A stretch of 64,000 nt of DNA. Origin: Rhizophagus irregularis (Eukaryota > Glomeromycota > Glomeromycetes > Glomerales > Glomeraceae). Below the pieces are notes generated by a model, which had not been told where the DNA came from, searched no databases, and worked only from the letters and a program-made list of their open reading frames with translations. How positions within the stretch are numbered: the stretch's first letter is position 1; each line of letters opens with the position of its first letter. Positions 47,065-59,900 of the stretch are shown here, one piece after another. A program made the position numbers and the translations under genes. Where the stretch lies: contig NC_089441.1 of assembly GCF_026210795.1 (NCBI RefSeq), positions 2,418,001 through 2,482,000 on the forward strand, read 5' to 3'.

Positions 47065-47633
47065 TATTATATTTTATTTTATAAATTATTACTAAAATTA
47101 ACTAAATATATATATATTTGTATTTATAAATATGTATTTAATAATAATATAAGTTGTAAATTTTTAATGCTAATGTTGATTTTTTAATAAATGTTTAAAT
47201 GAATTTCTTTTTTGTATTGCATAATTTTTCTATTTGAATTATAGAATTACAGACTACATATAAATATAGTACTGTAGTATATTTAGATATTTAGAATTGC
47301 TAATAAGTTGTTTAATTAAATAATTAAATAAAATATATAGTAAATATAATTACTTTATAAAAAATCAAAATTAATATTTAATATAATTAAAAATATCAAA
47401 TCATAAAAACTTGTTGAATTTATTTTATTAAAATACAAGAATACAATATGTAAAATATAAAATAATAACACCTTATTTAATTAAGAATTATTATTTTAAG
47501 TTAAAATTTTTTAACTAGTTCTCCTCTTTGTTAAAATAAATATAATATCAAGAATTCAGTTAAACAATTAAATAATTTCAATTTTCAATTATAATACAAT
47601 AAGAAATTAAAATTGGTTTATTAATGCAATTCA
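47065..47633. other. Extremely AT-rich spacer downstream of SART3
   Basis: This stretch is almost entirely A and T, with no gene or clear repeat. Confidence 0.4.
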
Positions 47634-50600
47634 TTAAGAATTAGAAGAATTGTAAAAAATGTTTCTAAAATAATCATTTGACTTCTTTGAATTATTCTCA
47701 TCTTTTGTTTCATCATCTTGATTTTCAGTAAATGAATTTGAATCCTTGGTAGATTTGACCAATTGCCCTTTTTTTGAAGAACTACCGATACCAATTTTTC
47801 CAGGTCCCCTTTTTGTACCAAGTTTACTAGAAGGTGCGATTAGTCTTCTTGGAACCATGGTCATTTTTGCAGGTTTATCATCCCTAAAAAAAAGGTAAAA
47901 GGTAATTATAGAAAATATAAATTATTGCGAATCACAAAATTCTATAAAGACCTTTGAACAGCCAATTCCGCAAGAGTTGAAGGTAAATCACTTCTAATTA
48001 CTGCAGAAATAATTGTGTTCTCTAATTTATACTTATTAAAATGTAATGCTGCCTTTCCCGCATCCTAATAAATAAAAGAAAAAAGCAAATCTTAAATAAA
48101 TAAGCAATTAAATTCAGTTTTAGTTAAGTATCTCATTTACCTCAATATGTTCAAATTCAACGTAGGCGCATCTATCATGAGACATAGTAATTTTGCTAAT
48201 TGCTTCATCCTGACAAAATAAAAAAATATTATTAAATGCATAATTAATGCAATTATAAATATGATGGTTTATTTTACCTTAAATTTTTGAGATAACATAT
48301 TTCTAATACTCTCTTCTGTAGTATCCTTGGGTAACTTAGTAAAAGCAACAGTTTTTGATCGTTTTTCGCTAAAGTAGTATGATAGTTTGTTTAAATAAAC
48401 ACTATTGTAAATTGAAATTATTAATAGAGGTTTTTGTCATACCTTTCCTTAAATCCCTCCTGTCTACGTTTAGATATTTTATTTTTCTCACGCTCATTGA
48501 TTTTACCTTCTTTTTGAATTTGATTACGATTAATTTCACTAAGTGTAACGTTTAAAACACATCCTTTAAATTCCGTAGAATTTAAAGCGAGAGATGCTTT
48601 CGCATGCGCCTAAAAGATATATATATATATTAGTTAAATAAATTATAATTAAATCAATAAGCAGAAATTACCTTGTTTTCAAATTCTACAAATGCAAACC
48701 CTTTACATTTGTTATCATTCGTCATGGGAATTCTAACGAACGTTACTGGGCCATACTATAAAAAAAAGAAAGTAAATATAATTAAAGAAACTAAAAGCCA
48801 GTATAACTATATATATATATATAAATATTACTGTTTGAAACAGGGATTTTAGTTCATTTTGTTCAACATTGCTAGGCAAATTTCGAACATAAACTTCCGT
48901 CTGACTAAGAGTTATGAAATATATAAATGAATAAATAAACAATCCAGGTAAAATAAAATTAGAATCCTAAACTTACATTGGTGCCGATCGTTCTTTCTTT
49001 AATAATGGGTTTGATATCATGACTACAATTTTTTTTCCAGGTTCTAATTCGCGACCATTCATTTCAAGAGCAGCTTGTGCGGAATTCTATATTATAGAAT
49101 AAAATATTATTAGTTTTTTCATATATTAAATAATGAATTTACTAATATTAAATACCCTTTCTTTAAATTCAACGTAACAGAAAACTCGGTTTGTTTTGTG
49201 TTTAGTACTTGGCTTTCTTACAGAGAGTATTTCTCCATACTATAGCAGGTAGAATTAATAAATTCTGTAAATAGTTTAAAGATTTATATCATACAAAAAT
49301 ACCTTTTTAAAAAGTTCTTCTATATCTATAGATGGTGGAAAATTGGTAACGTATAATATACGTTCTGATATTCTATACACACAAATCTCTTGATCACCAA
49401 TTCTTTTCTTATCTTTAGTTAAAGCTGCGGGAACGCTTTCCTATAGAAGAATATGTCATTATTCTTAGTTATTAAATATTAGAAATAGAAAATTATATAA
49501 TCGCATTACTTTTTCATTAAATTCGATATAAGCAGTTTTCTGTGCGTTAACTGTATCCACTAGAAAACGAATCTCCTTAATTTTTCCGCACTATAATATT
49601 TTTTAATCATAAAGTAAGATATGTTAATATTAAAATATAATATTACTGATTAATAAAACTTAATAATATACTTCATGGAAAATGGTTTTTAATTCCCCTT
49701 CTTTAACATCAAAAGGCAAATTAGAAACAATTATCGTTGCAAATTCTCGATCTCTGTTATGTATATTAATTAAAATTAGTATTAAATAATAAATAAATAA
49801 TAAATAAATAAAAACACTTACCGTTTAGGTTTTTCAAATTGTTGGGCTAATATTGAATTAATTTAATATCATATGAAAAAAAAATTTCTTTGACTTATTT
49901 ATTTAACCAACCTTTATTCCTTTTTGCTACTGGGAGTTCTTCCATTTGTTGCTCATCTTCGGGTTTTCTTTTTTTTGTATCAGAATATTGTTCAGAAGAT
50001 ATAGAGTCGATCGCCTCTAAGGATTTATTATCTTCAGCAACTTGCATCGCTGGAACAACCTGAGATAATCCTTCGCTTTGAGCATTCTTGGCCTCTTCCA
50101 AGGCAGCCTATAATTAATTATAATATTAATAGAAAATATTCCATACTTGTAAAAGAATTCATTGCAGGGTATTAATACTTACTCTTTCACGTCTTTGAGC
50201 AACAATTGTCATTTGTTTTTTTATGAATATTATAGCGAGTTCAAAATTATCAACTGTTCCGTATTGATGTTCAAAATGTTCCCATGCGTCAAATATGCGT
50301 TCGGGCCAGTCGGTATTTTGTTGTGAAGCTCTTTTGTAAACCTTGCGAACATCATCAAGATTTCCGACGGCTCTAATATATATTAAAATAAATTATTAAA
50401 ACTACAATTGAATTAATATAAGCCAAAACACATACTTTTCCCAATCTGCATATCTAATCCAAAATTCAGATTCGTTTCGATGGTTTTTACATAATTCATT
50501 CCAAATTTGTCGCGCTTTGGATAGATTTTTGATTAAAGTCTAAAATATTTTAAATATAGTTTCAATGATACTCTTTAATGATCATTATATTTAAATTCAA

Positions 50601-52636
50601 ATAAATTTTCCAAAATAATTTACCTCTATTTCGATCAAATACTTTTCTAACCGGTAATAAGGATCATCAATTTGAAAAGCTATATAAAAGAAATGTAAGA
50701 AAAAAATTTTTCATACAAATGACAACAATTGATAAATAACTTACTCTCTTTGACTAATTTTATTCCTTCTTCTAGAAGATTTACAAGACTAGAACCATTT
50801 TCTTGACTTATTGGTCCTTTATAAGCTAGAATTTTCCTCCTTTCATAATCAACATTAGAAATGATGACCTTTATTAGATCATCAATATTATTCTTTAGCA
50901 TACCGATTGACAATGCTCTATTATATATATTTACAATTTCTTCAGGAGAACTAAAGTTTTTTTCCAAAATCCTTATATAATGACCCCAAAGATCTCCCGA
51001 CCAAGGACAGTTGCGAACACTTCGCTCAGCTGTTTTTATAAGAATGCTAATAGAAACCTTCTTATCTATTAAATACTTTTCAAGTAAAAATAACATATAA
51101 TTTTCCCAAAGAGTATTATCAAAATAATAATTAGCAATTGCTCTCTCATATAAAGTACGAATTGCATTCACAACTGGTTTCTTCTGTTTCTTTTCAAAAT
51201 CAATATAATCCATGAATTTGTCCAACGGGTTATTTGATGCTGTCTAATGTGTTGAAAGAATAAATTTCAATACATGCAAAATTCGTAACGAAAGTATTGT
51301 AAATTATTACATACCAATGCGTTTTCGTATTGATCTCTTTCATAATATTTGCCCTTGGTTTCACTAACATATTTATTTGTCTCTATCATGACGTTCTCAT
51401 AATTAAAATTATCATATTTTGTTATAAATGACGAATAATCGCTAAACGTCTTATCCACAGCTACGTAAAGATAAATGACAATTAATAGATATAAAAAAAA
51501 AACTGATGCTATATAAACATATATTTACTCGCATGTGGGATTTTGAGTCGACTCTCATACATTTTTTTTACTCTGATATTTTGTTGTTCGTCTCTAATAT
51601 TAATTCTTGTGAGATAAAATAACATGCAATTTACAATATTATGTTTTAACTATATTTACCGGGGTGAGGCCTGTTGTCAAATAAAATTTAATATTAATTC
51701 TATCAAATAAAAGTAAAATATGATTTAAATCAAATTACAACCTCCAGAATTTCTACTTCGAAATCTTTATATGCATCCCATATTTGGTGGCTCTAATTAA
51801 AAAGAATAATTTAAGTAAACGTTTTGTGATATTAAATCTTTATAAAAATGACTTACCTCTGTTATATAGTAACAAGTTTCCCGATTTGCCTCATCAAAGA
51901 TTTTGCGGACCTGATCTAACGTGATAGTGCATTCAGATTCATTTTCCAATTCCATTTCATTCAGGCCGTTTTTGTATTCTTGAACTATATAGCTTACATA
52001 TTCCTTCCAAAGATTAATCGCTAGTATGAATAAGTACGAATAAACACGTAAAATAAATAAATCGCCTTATAAATTGAAATCCAGAGAAAGATGGCAAAAT
52101 AAATGACCTACATAGGTAATCTTGAACAGCTTTGGAATATAGTTGTATAACTCTCTGCTTTTCTTCTTTTGTGGAAGCTATACGTGATTCATCTTCGATC
52201 CATTCATGCCACATTTCTTTCAAAATAAGAAGTGGTAATTTAGTTAGCAAAAAACGGGTAAAATTTTATATGAATTCCAAAAACATAGAAACAGCTAAAC
52301 CTTCAAAATACCTTCAGATAAAGGGAAAATACTATGCATCATTTCTCGTGCTTCTTTTAACTCGTCAAATAATGCTGATTTACGAAGAGTTTGAATATAC
52401 TGAACATGTACCTCATATTGATACACATTGTTGGAAAGCTAGGAAAAAAAGAAAAGAAAAATAAAATATTTTAAAAAAAAAACTTTACTCTCAAAAAAAA
52501 GGAGACAAATTCTTACCTGCTCAAGTAGACCTGCAATAGTTTCGGAAATTGCATTAATACTTTCCTCCTGGTTTTCAAATTGATCAAGATCACTAAAGTT
52601 ACTTTCATTATCTGAAAAGTTTGAAGCTGTGCTCAT
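47634..52636 (-). CDS. SART3: U4/U6 snRNP recycling factor SART3/Prp24-like
   Basis: A many-exon gene spans 5.0 kb. The first exon (52636 to about 52518) encodes an acidic start. HAT-repeat helices follow (YEVHVQYIQTLRKSALFDEL, MWHEWIEDESRIASTKEEKQ, LWENYMLFLLEKYLIDKK, NCPWSGDLWGHYIRILEKN). A charged linker (KKRKPEDEQQMEELPVAKRN) leads to four RRMs, whose RNP-type segments include ATIIVSNLPFDV, ILYVTNFPPSID, EVYVRNLPSNVEQ with CKGFAFVEFE, and VAFTKLPKDTTEE. The C-terminus has the LSm-interaction motif TMVPRRLIAP. SART3/Prp24 re-anneals U4 and U6 snRNAs after splicing. Having both HAT repeats and RRMs resembles animal SART3 more than budding-yeast Prp24. Exon boundaries were only spot-checked. 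Confidence 0.9.
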
Positions 52637-52939
52637 TGTTTTATAAAAAAGTTCGTAATGACAAAAATAAATGACATAGATTTTGGGACGATTATCGTAT
52701 CCCTAAAAGTAACAATAGACAATCACGTGGTGAATCTGTCATTTCACAATTTCAGTAAGTTTCTTTCTGCGTTGTTTCTGTTATACCTTGCAAACACCGT
52801 ATGATTCAACTAGGGACCTTAGTTTTTTTTATCGCATAAATATTTCGAGTGTGAACATGGCAACTGGAATATCACAGACTTCCTTAATGAATCATTCAGA
52901 GATAAGATAGGTTGTTATCTTACGTCCCTTGAGACTATA
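52637..52939. other. Divergent upstream region of SART3
   Basis: About 300 bp lie between the SART3 start and a possible first exon of a broken gene on the plus strand. It is less AT-rich than other spacers. I see no clear TATA box. Confidence 0.4.
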
Positions 52940-54655
52940 ATGGATTCTGATAAAGATACTGAAAGATGTAAACGAGCACGATCTCTTCACGATCGATATA
53001 AGAAGATAAGTAAAACTGTACAAGAGCTTTTTTATTTTAAACCAATGAATTGATGGCGTGGCAGGACCTTCAACGCTCTCTGTCTCGAGCCACGAAACTA
53101 GTTTAGGGCGCAGACAACATTTGCAAACACTTACAGGGGGTGACGAATAAGCATCAGACCACTCAAGAAAAAAAAAGTTGCTGAGATAAATATAAACAAC
53201 GCGAACGCGAACGGTGACGGTTAAAACGGCACATTCCGCATAAGCCGATCTTTATAAATGAATTTTTAATAAAAAAGCAATGGAATCGGGTAGAAACTAG
53301 GAACATTATTTAAGAATTTAGCCAATTATTTTGTCTTTTGATCAGGGTGAACGGCCCGATTATCGGGTGTCAAGAGAATGGAAGAAAATGTGTGAAAAAG
53401 ATATTGCTGGACCCTTCATAAATCATAATCCAACCTTTACAGGAAACCCCTTAATGGGCAATACTGGAAGTATTCACGGCGGATCTTTTTTTAATGTGTC
53501 AAAAAGAGACAAAGAGGAAGATCAAAAGGAGGTATAACATACTCACATTTTTTTATTTATGATAGAAATTAGAGAATCAGCAGAAACTTATCATCCTGTA
53601 TTTTAATACTTAGAGTGATCATTAACAGAAAACAAAACGTACAAAAATTGAACATTATGTCTCAGATGAAACTCAAGATGAACAACAACCATTTGAGAAT
53701 GTCAACAACGATAATAAATTAACTTTAGTGCCATCGGATGATGAACAGTATCACCAGTCTGATGGATACACTACACCATCACGTAACACAATGGCAAAAG
53801 ATTTGATAGCTGAACTTCCTAGTGTCGCTGAACGTCAAAACAAAATACATATTGATATTGATATTGATAATAATCCTTTCCTGGAGGAAAGGTATCATCC
53901 TGTCAATTGACGATATTCCACGTGGATTAACCTTCGAAGATAAAAATTCAGCTGGTGATATCTACAGTCAAAGCTCGTTATAGTGAATCTCGCTATAGTG
54001 AACATTAAGTAAAATCGCGTTATAGTGACCTATTGATTTTTTTTCTTATAATTAATTTCTCTCGATATAGTGAATTTTCTTAATAAATCTCGTTATAGTG
54101 AAAAAAAGGGAAAAAATTACATAGTGGAACGGAAAGTTCACTATAACGAGCTTTGACTGTATATAGGAGAAATTAATGTGTCCTCGCTGTTCCGAAACTA
54201 TCATAATCAGTCGTTGAAGCTTGCAAGGAAAGAGGGCTTACTTATTGAATCAAATGTTTACGAAATACTGGCCCTTGCCATCAACTTTACTGATCTCCCC
54301 TAATTCACATTCACCACTCATGATCGATCTTTTCGGATCGACCTTACTCGAACAAATTCATGAAGAATTCGTGCCAACGCAAAAAATTGAACTGGATCCA
54401 TTAAAAAATTAAAAAAGCAAATATAGATTCACGTGATCGTGCAATTGATTGGCTTTCTGCGGAGATTTTGTCAGCCCTTCGTCTCAAAAAACTAATGTTT
54501 ATAAAAACTGCAATAATCTTATTCGACTCTGCATCTTTTTGAAAGACTGCGTGGATTTTGCTATAGATAATGGTGCCGAAATCAACGTAATTGGTTTACT
54601 ATATACTGAACCAAAACACCAGTGGCGACTGTACTTCACTGCGGATTTAAAATAA
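52940..54655 (+). pseudogene. Broken lineage-specific gene interrupted by a MITE
   Basis: Possible exons on the plus strand are 52940-53009 (MDSDKDTERCKRARSLHDRY, then a 'gtaaaa' donor), 53341-53532 (GERPDYRVSREWKKMCEKD...SFFNVSKRD) and one from about 53630 (KRTKIEHYVSDETQ, DGYTTPSRNTMAKDLIAELP, IDIDIDNNPFLEE). A MITE splits the gene at 53963. After it come fragments in several frames (INVSSLFRNYHNQSLKLARK, ILALAINFTDLP, RAIDWLSAEILSALRLKKL) separated by stops. The layout resembles an R. irregularis family I recall only vaguely. The 5' half could still be expressed as a truncated protein. Confidence 0.5.
53963..54161. mobile_element. MITE with perfect TACAGTCAAAGC termini, 199 bp
   Basis: The two ends are perfect inverted copies over about 25 bp, beginning TACAGTCAAAGCTCGTTATA. 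TA flanks suit a Tc1/mariner/pogo-type insertion. Internal 'tctcgctatagtg' and 'tctcgttatagtg' copies make a nested repeat. Perfect ends mark it as the youngest-looking of the TACAGTC elements in the window. It lies inside a broken gene. Confidence 0.85.
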
Positions 54656-55894
54656 ATATATAATAGTTATTTGAATTATGCTTATGTGATTGCACAAACT
54701 GTTTTTTATTTCTATAAATCAATAATTATTAAAGATATGAATGACTAATATGAAGTAACATTATATATATATTATCCCTTAAACTGTTTTGCAGCCAAAT
54801 TTGCCTGCAATTTTATTTTTTAATTAAAGACACTTTTAAATACCTTAAAATATTTTATTATATAAACCAATATTTTTGTAATAAATTCTATAGTATTTTC
54901 TAAGTAAAAATTGAAAAAAAAGTTCAATTTAATTAATGATTTTTTAAAAGTAAATGATCGACAAATTATAACAAATAGTAGCTAAATTTTTTAAATTGAA
55001 ATATCTTTTTATCCATTAACCCTAAATAAAATTACCACCATTTGAGATAGAAATAAAATTGTCCTTCTACAAATATTATGTGACAGGATAACTTAGAAAA
55101 TATAAAAATTTATAAATTATTATAACTTTTTATTTATCAATTTTAGAGTTATGATTTTATTACCATTAAATGCGCCTTAATAAGAGGAATCTAACAAATA
55201 TAATTTCATCTTTTTATGATCACTAGATCTTAAGATATTTTAAAAATTCAAAAATTTTTAAAATTAATTTTAACCCCTACAGTTTAAGGGATATGTACGA
55301 TATATGATTATGAAACAAAAAAAAAAATGTTTGGGTTATTATTACTCGCGTAGGAACCAACATAGAAGGGTGTGACGATTGTGATAACTAACATACTAAC
55401 CCCAACCTAACCCTAAGCTCCACATAACTCTGCAGCCGAACATAAAGAGGGTCAGAGTTTTATTCTCAGTAATGCTTCGATCCGTAGCGGTTTTATCTAG
55501 TTTTTCATCCGGATTAAATTTCTTTTAATTTCGCTAGAATTGATCATCACGGTGAAGCCGATGAATTCGTGAAATAACTGGTCTATACCACGTCCTGATA
55601 TACAAATTTTAGCTATCGATAGACTTTCAGCTTATCCTTTAACTAAATATCATTCATAAAAATAACAATAAGGAAAATCACAGACGACTATTAGGAACGC
55701 GGCATCATTATAGTATGTTATTTATCAAATAAAATCCATTTTTCACACTTATGATTTACGATTATATTAGTTAAACAGTTATTTTCGCCCATAAATTATT
55801 ACAAGATATTGTTACGTATAAAATAATATAATCACACATCTATTTTTGTATATACTAATACATACAACGGATTCATTTTCAATTCTCTTTGGTG
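54656..55894. other. Spacer between the broken gene and FAM204A
   Basis: This 1.2-kb AT-rich stretch contains no supported gene. Around 54770-55290 short words recur in inverted form ('cccttaaactgt' at 54776-54787 and 'acagtttaaggg' at 55280-55291). They are perfect inverted copies about 500 bp apart, which suggests an old terminal-repeat element. Confidence 0.4.
54776..55291. mobile_element. Possible decayed TIR element
   Basis: 'tatcccttaaactgt' near the left end and 'acagtttaagggata' near the right are inverted copies about 500 bp apart, with no frame between them. This is weak evidence, because the repeats are only about 15 bp, but their perfect match in such AT-rich DNA is notable. Confidence 0.4.
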
Positions 55895-56716
55895 TTACAT
55901 ATTACTCTTTGTCTCCCATCTATGTTTTGTTTCGAATCTATAATAAAAATGGTCAGAATTTAAATATTAATTATTGATAACATTTTATTTTACGTAATAA
56001 AATACATACCCCCAATATAACTTAGGTTTTTTCTTATTAGCCTTCCTTTCTTCTTCCCTCTAAATAAAGTTATTTGAACTTAATAATACATCCTTCCTCT
56101 AAAATAAATAAATAAAATTACCTTTTTCACTTCATCAAATTCTTTTCTTTCTATTGCTTTGTTAACCATTGTTTCATAATTATTTTGTGCAATTTGGTCG
56201 CTCAATTTTGAAGCTAATTCTAAGTCTCCATTTTCAACAGCCTTATCAAGTTCTTTTTCTAATCGAGTTTTTGTCGATAAACGACCATGATCAACACCTT
56301 TCAAATGTTCGTTCATACGTAAATAATTTGCTATACTTTTTGGGAGTGTTGAAGGGTCTGCTATATCAAATGTTTTTATTTTTCGCTTTATCTTAGTATG
56401 TTTTTGTTGTGTCGATGACGGTTCAACTTCTAATAAAAATGAGGAGCTTGTGTTAAAAATTCTAATTAAAAAGTTGGACATATAATAAAAACTTACGAGT
56501 TGTTATAAAACTGCTTGTTTTCCTCTTCTTTTTATTAGATTTACTTTCAAATTCTTCTCGCCTTCTTTTTAATTCTTGAAAACGTTCCCATTTTTCTGAT
56601 TTGATATTCGGCTGTTGCTGTTTCATATTATCTTTATCTTCGGTGGAAGACTTATTGTTAAGAAAAACTTTCGGTCTAGGCGAAGATCGTGCGATTTTCA
56701 CAGCACTATTGTCCAT
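55895..56716 (-). CDS. FAM204A: FAM204A-like nuclear-type protein (206 aa)
   Basis: Four exons (56716-56497, 56429-56122, 56059-56010, 55937-55895) join to 206 residues. The C-terminal two thirds match the FAM204A layout: RLEKELDKAVENGDLELASK, LSDQIAQ, KAIERKEFDEVKK, a basic run (ERKANKKKPKL) and the signature end WGFETKHRWETKSNM. The N-terminal part is charged, with WERFQELKRRREEFESK matching the family's WNKFQELHKKH-like segment. The molecular role of FAM204A is not established. It is divergent from SF3B3 with only 224 bp between starts. The assignment rests on my memory of the human protein. Confidence 0.75.
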
Positions 56717-56940
56717 TGCGAACTATCGAACTATAATTGATAAAACAGATCAGTGTTCGCTTCAGTGTTCTTAGTTTGCATTTATACTGTCTCAATTAAA
56801 ATCATGTGATAAGATGTCAACCAATCAAATCTCCTCTAAATGCGAAGTCATCTGACTCGGATCTGAGATCTGTGTAAATCTTATTAAAATTTTGGGAACC
56901 GGTGAGATTTCTACCAAATTCTGGTGCAAATAAAAAAAAA
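56717..56940. promoter_or_regulatory. Shared divergent promoter region of FAM204A and SF3B3
   Basis: The start codons are 224 bp apart on opposite strands, so both promoters lie here. The sequence is less AT-rich than typical spacers, with 'tgactcggatctgagatctg' near 56854-56873. No TATA box is obvious. Confidence 0.55.
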
Positions 56941-59900
56941 ATGTTTCTTTATAATTTAACTTTACAACCTCCAACTACCATAAATGTTGCTGTGGTTGGC
57001 CATTTTTCAGGTACAAAACAACAAGAAATCGTTATTTCCAGAGTAACTCGTTTGGAACTATTAAAAGCTGATCCAAATTCGGGTAAATTACAAACGCTTT
57101 TAACTCACGATGCTTTTGGAATAATAAGATCGTTGACGCCATTTAGGTTAACAGGAGGTTCAAAAGGTGAAGATGTTATGTTTTCGAGAAACAAAGTTAA
57201 TAAGTTATTGGGAAATTTTAATTAACTGTAATGATATCTGTTATCCATCACCTACAAACCAGATTATATTATAGTCGGTTCAGATTCAGGGCGTATAGTC
57301 ATTTTAGAATACAATATTGTAAAAAATAAATTCGAAAAAGTTCATCAAGAAACTTTTGGTAAATCAGGATGCAGAAGAATTGTTCCTGGTCAATATTTAG
57401 CAGTAGATCCAAAAGGCAGATCTGTTATGATAGGTAATTATCAGTTTATTTATTGAGTTGCTTATGAATTTACTGAAAGCTAATTTACTATATATTACAT
57501 TAAGGTGCTATTGAAAAACAAAAATTGGTTTATATCCTTAACCGTGACTCGGCGGCTAATTTGACAATATCTTCACCACTGGAGGCCCATAAGTCGCATA
57601 CATTAGTTCACCATTGTATAGGCTTAGATGTTGGATACGAAAATCCTGTATTTGCGTGCCTAGAAGTAGATTATTCTGATGCTGATATGGATCCATCAGG
57701 CGATGCGTTCAATAGTACTGAAAAGGTAATGTCACATGACTTCTCGCGTTTGTGTAACGTTAATACGTACACTACAAAATTTATCATTTAACCGAATAAA
57801 TATCATATTTTTAGATTATTTTATTTACTATACTTATACGTTAACATTATGTTGATTTTTATATACAAATTTTTAGATGCTAACATATTATGAATTAGAT
57901 CTTGGTCTAAATCATGTAGTGAGAAAATGGAGTGATCCTGTTGACGCTCGAGCAAATTTACTTTTTCCAGGTAACTATTATTATATTCTTGTGGTTTAAA
58001 AAGTTGAGCTTTCCATTAATCATAAATCTTTTTTAGTTCCCGGTGGAAATGATGGTCCATCAGGAGTGTTAGTTTGTTCGGAGAATTTTATAACATATAA
58101 GCATCAACGTGTACCTGAACTTCGAGTACCTATACCACGTCGCAGAAATCCTCTTGAGGATCCTTCACGTGGATTAATTATTGTAGCAGGTGTTATGCAT
58201 AAAATGAAAGGTGTATTCTTCTTTTTATTACAAAGTGAAGAAGGTGATATATATAAAGTTACACTTGATTACGAGGATGATAAGGTGAATGCAATTAAAA
58301 TTAAATATTTTGATACCGTGCCTGTCGCGGCATCATTATGTATACTTAGAGCTGGTTTTTTGTTTGTAGCTGCGGAATTCGGAAATCAGTATGTTGACCT
58401 GTTTACTGTTGATCTTTATTTGATTTCGTCTTGTTCTTATGTAGTTTTTATTTTATACAACAATAATCGTTAATAATTGTTTATTTGCGTACATTAGTCG
58501 ACTCTATTCATTCACAAGTCTTGGTGATGATAATGATGAACCTGAATGGTCTAGCGATGAGTTTATGGATTCCGATACTGATATTTCAGCATATTTTACA
58601 CCGCGTGACCTTCAAAACTTGGAACGGGCTGATGAATTGGAGAGTTTAAATCCATTAATCGATGCTAAAGTAATTTAAAAATTATTTTCTTTTCCTCAAG
58701 CTACTAATATTCCCTGTTATTGATATATTTATATATTGATTAATTTAGGTCCTAAATCTCACGGATGATGATACACCCCAATTATATGCTTTGTGTGGAA
58801 GAGGTGCTGGGTCAACATTTCGTATTTTAAGACATGGTCTAGAAATTTCTGAAATGGCCGTTTCTGAATTACCAGGAAATCCTAATGCAGTATGGACAAC
58901 AAAATTAAAGTCAGATGGTATGATAGTCGTATAGTATGCTCACGAATATACGTTGAATTATTAACAATTTATTGATTTTACAAAATATAGATGAATTTGA
59001 TGCTTATATTATAGTATCGTTTGTAAATGCTACACTTGTGTTATCTATTGGCGAGACAGTAGAAGAAGTAACTGATACTGGTTTTCTTGCCACAACACCT
59101 ACATTAGACGTACATCAACTTGGTGATGATGCTTTACTACAGGTTTTTTATCATTATGCTAAATGTGTTGAAATAATTTTTATTATTGTAATTAACACGT
59201 ACTGTAAATTTGAAGATATATCCACAAGGCATTCGACATATTCGTGCTGATCGTCGTGTTAATGAATGGAAAACCCCTGGGAATAGAGCGATCGTAAAGG
59301 CAGCAACAAATAAACGTCAGGTTGTGATAGCACTAACTGGAGGCGAGCTTGTATACTTTGAATTAGACAATCAAGGTCAATTAAATGAATATCAAGAACG
59401 TAAAGAAATGTCATCTAATGTAACATGTTTAAGTGTTGGTGAAGTACCCGAAGGAAGACAAAGATCAAGATTTTTGGTAAAGTATATTCATAGATCATTT
59501 GGTTGTATTTCGTTTCATTTTTTTTAATATACAGACAATTTTTTTTCTTAAAATAGGCTGTAGGTTGTGATGATAATGCTGTAAGGATTCTTTCCCTTGA
59601 TCCTGACAATACATTAGAAGTACTTAGTACTCAGGTAAGTCATAATAAAAGTTTATTGTCATTTTTTGCTTTCTTTTTCTTTTTTCGAATATCAATTTTG
59701 ATGTCGCCACTCTCCTAGGGTCTTAGTGCTCCTCCACAATCTTTATCTATTATTGAGATGATGGATATTGGTACTGACGCATCTCATGGAACATTATACC
59801 TTAACATAGGATTACAAAATGGTGTTTTATTGAGAACTATGCTAGATACCATAACTGGTTCATTGACAGACACACGACAGAGGTGAGCTACTTCATAAAC

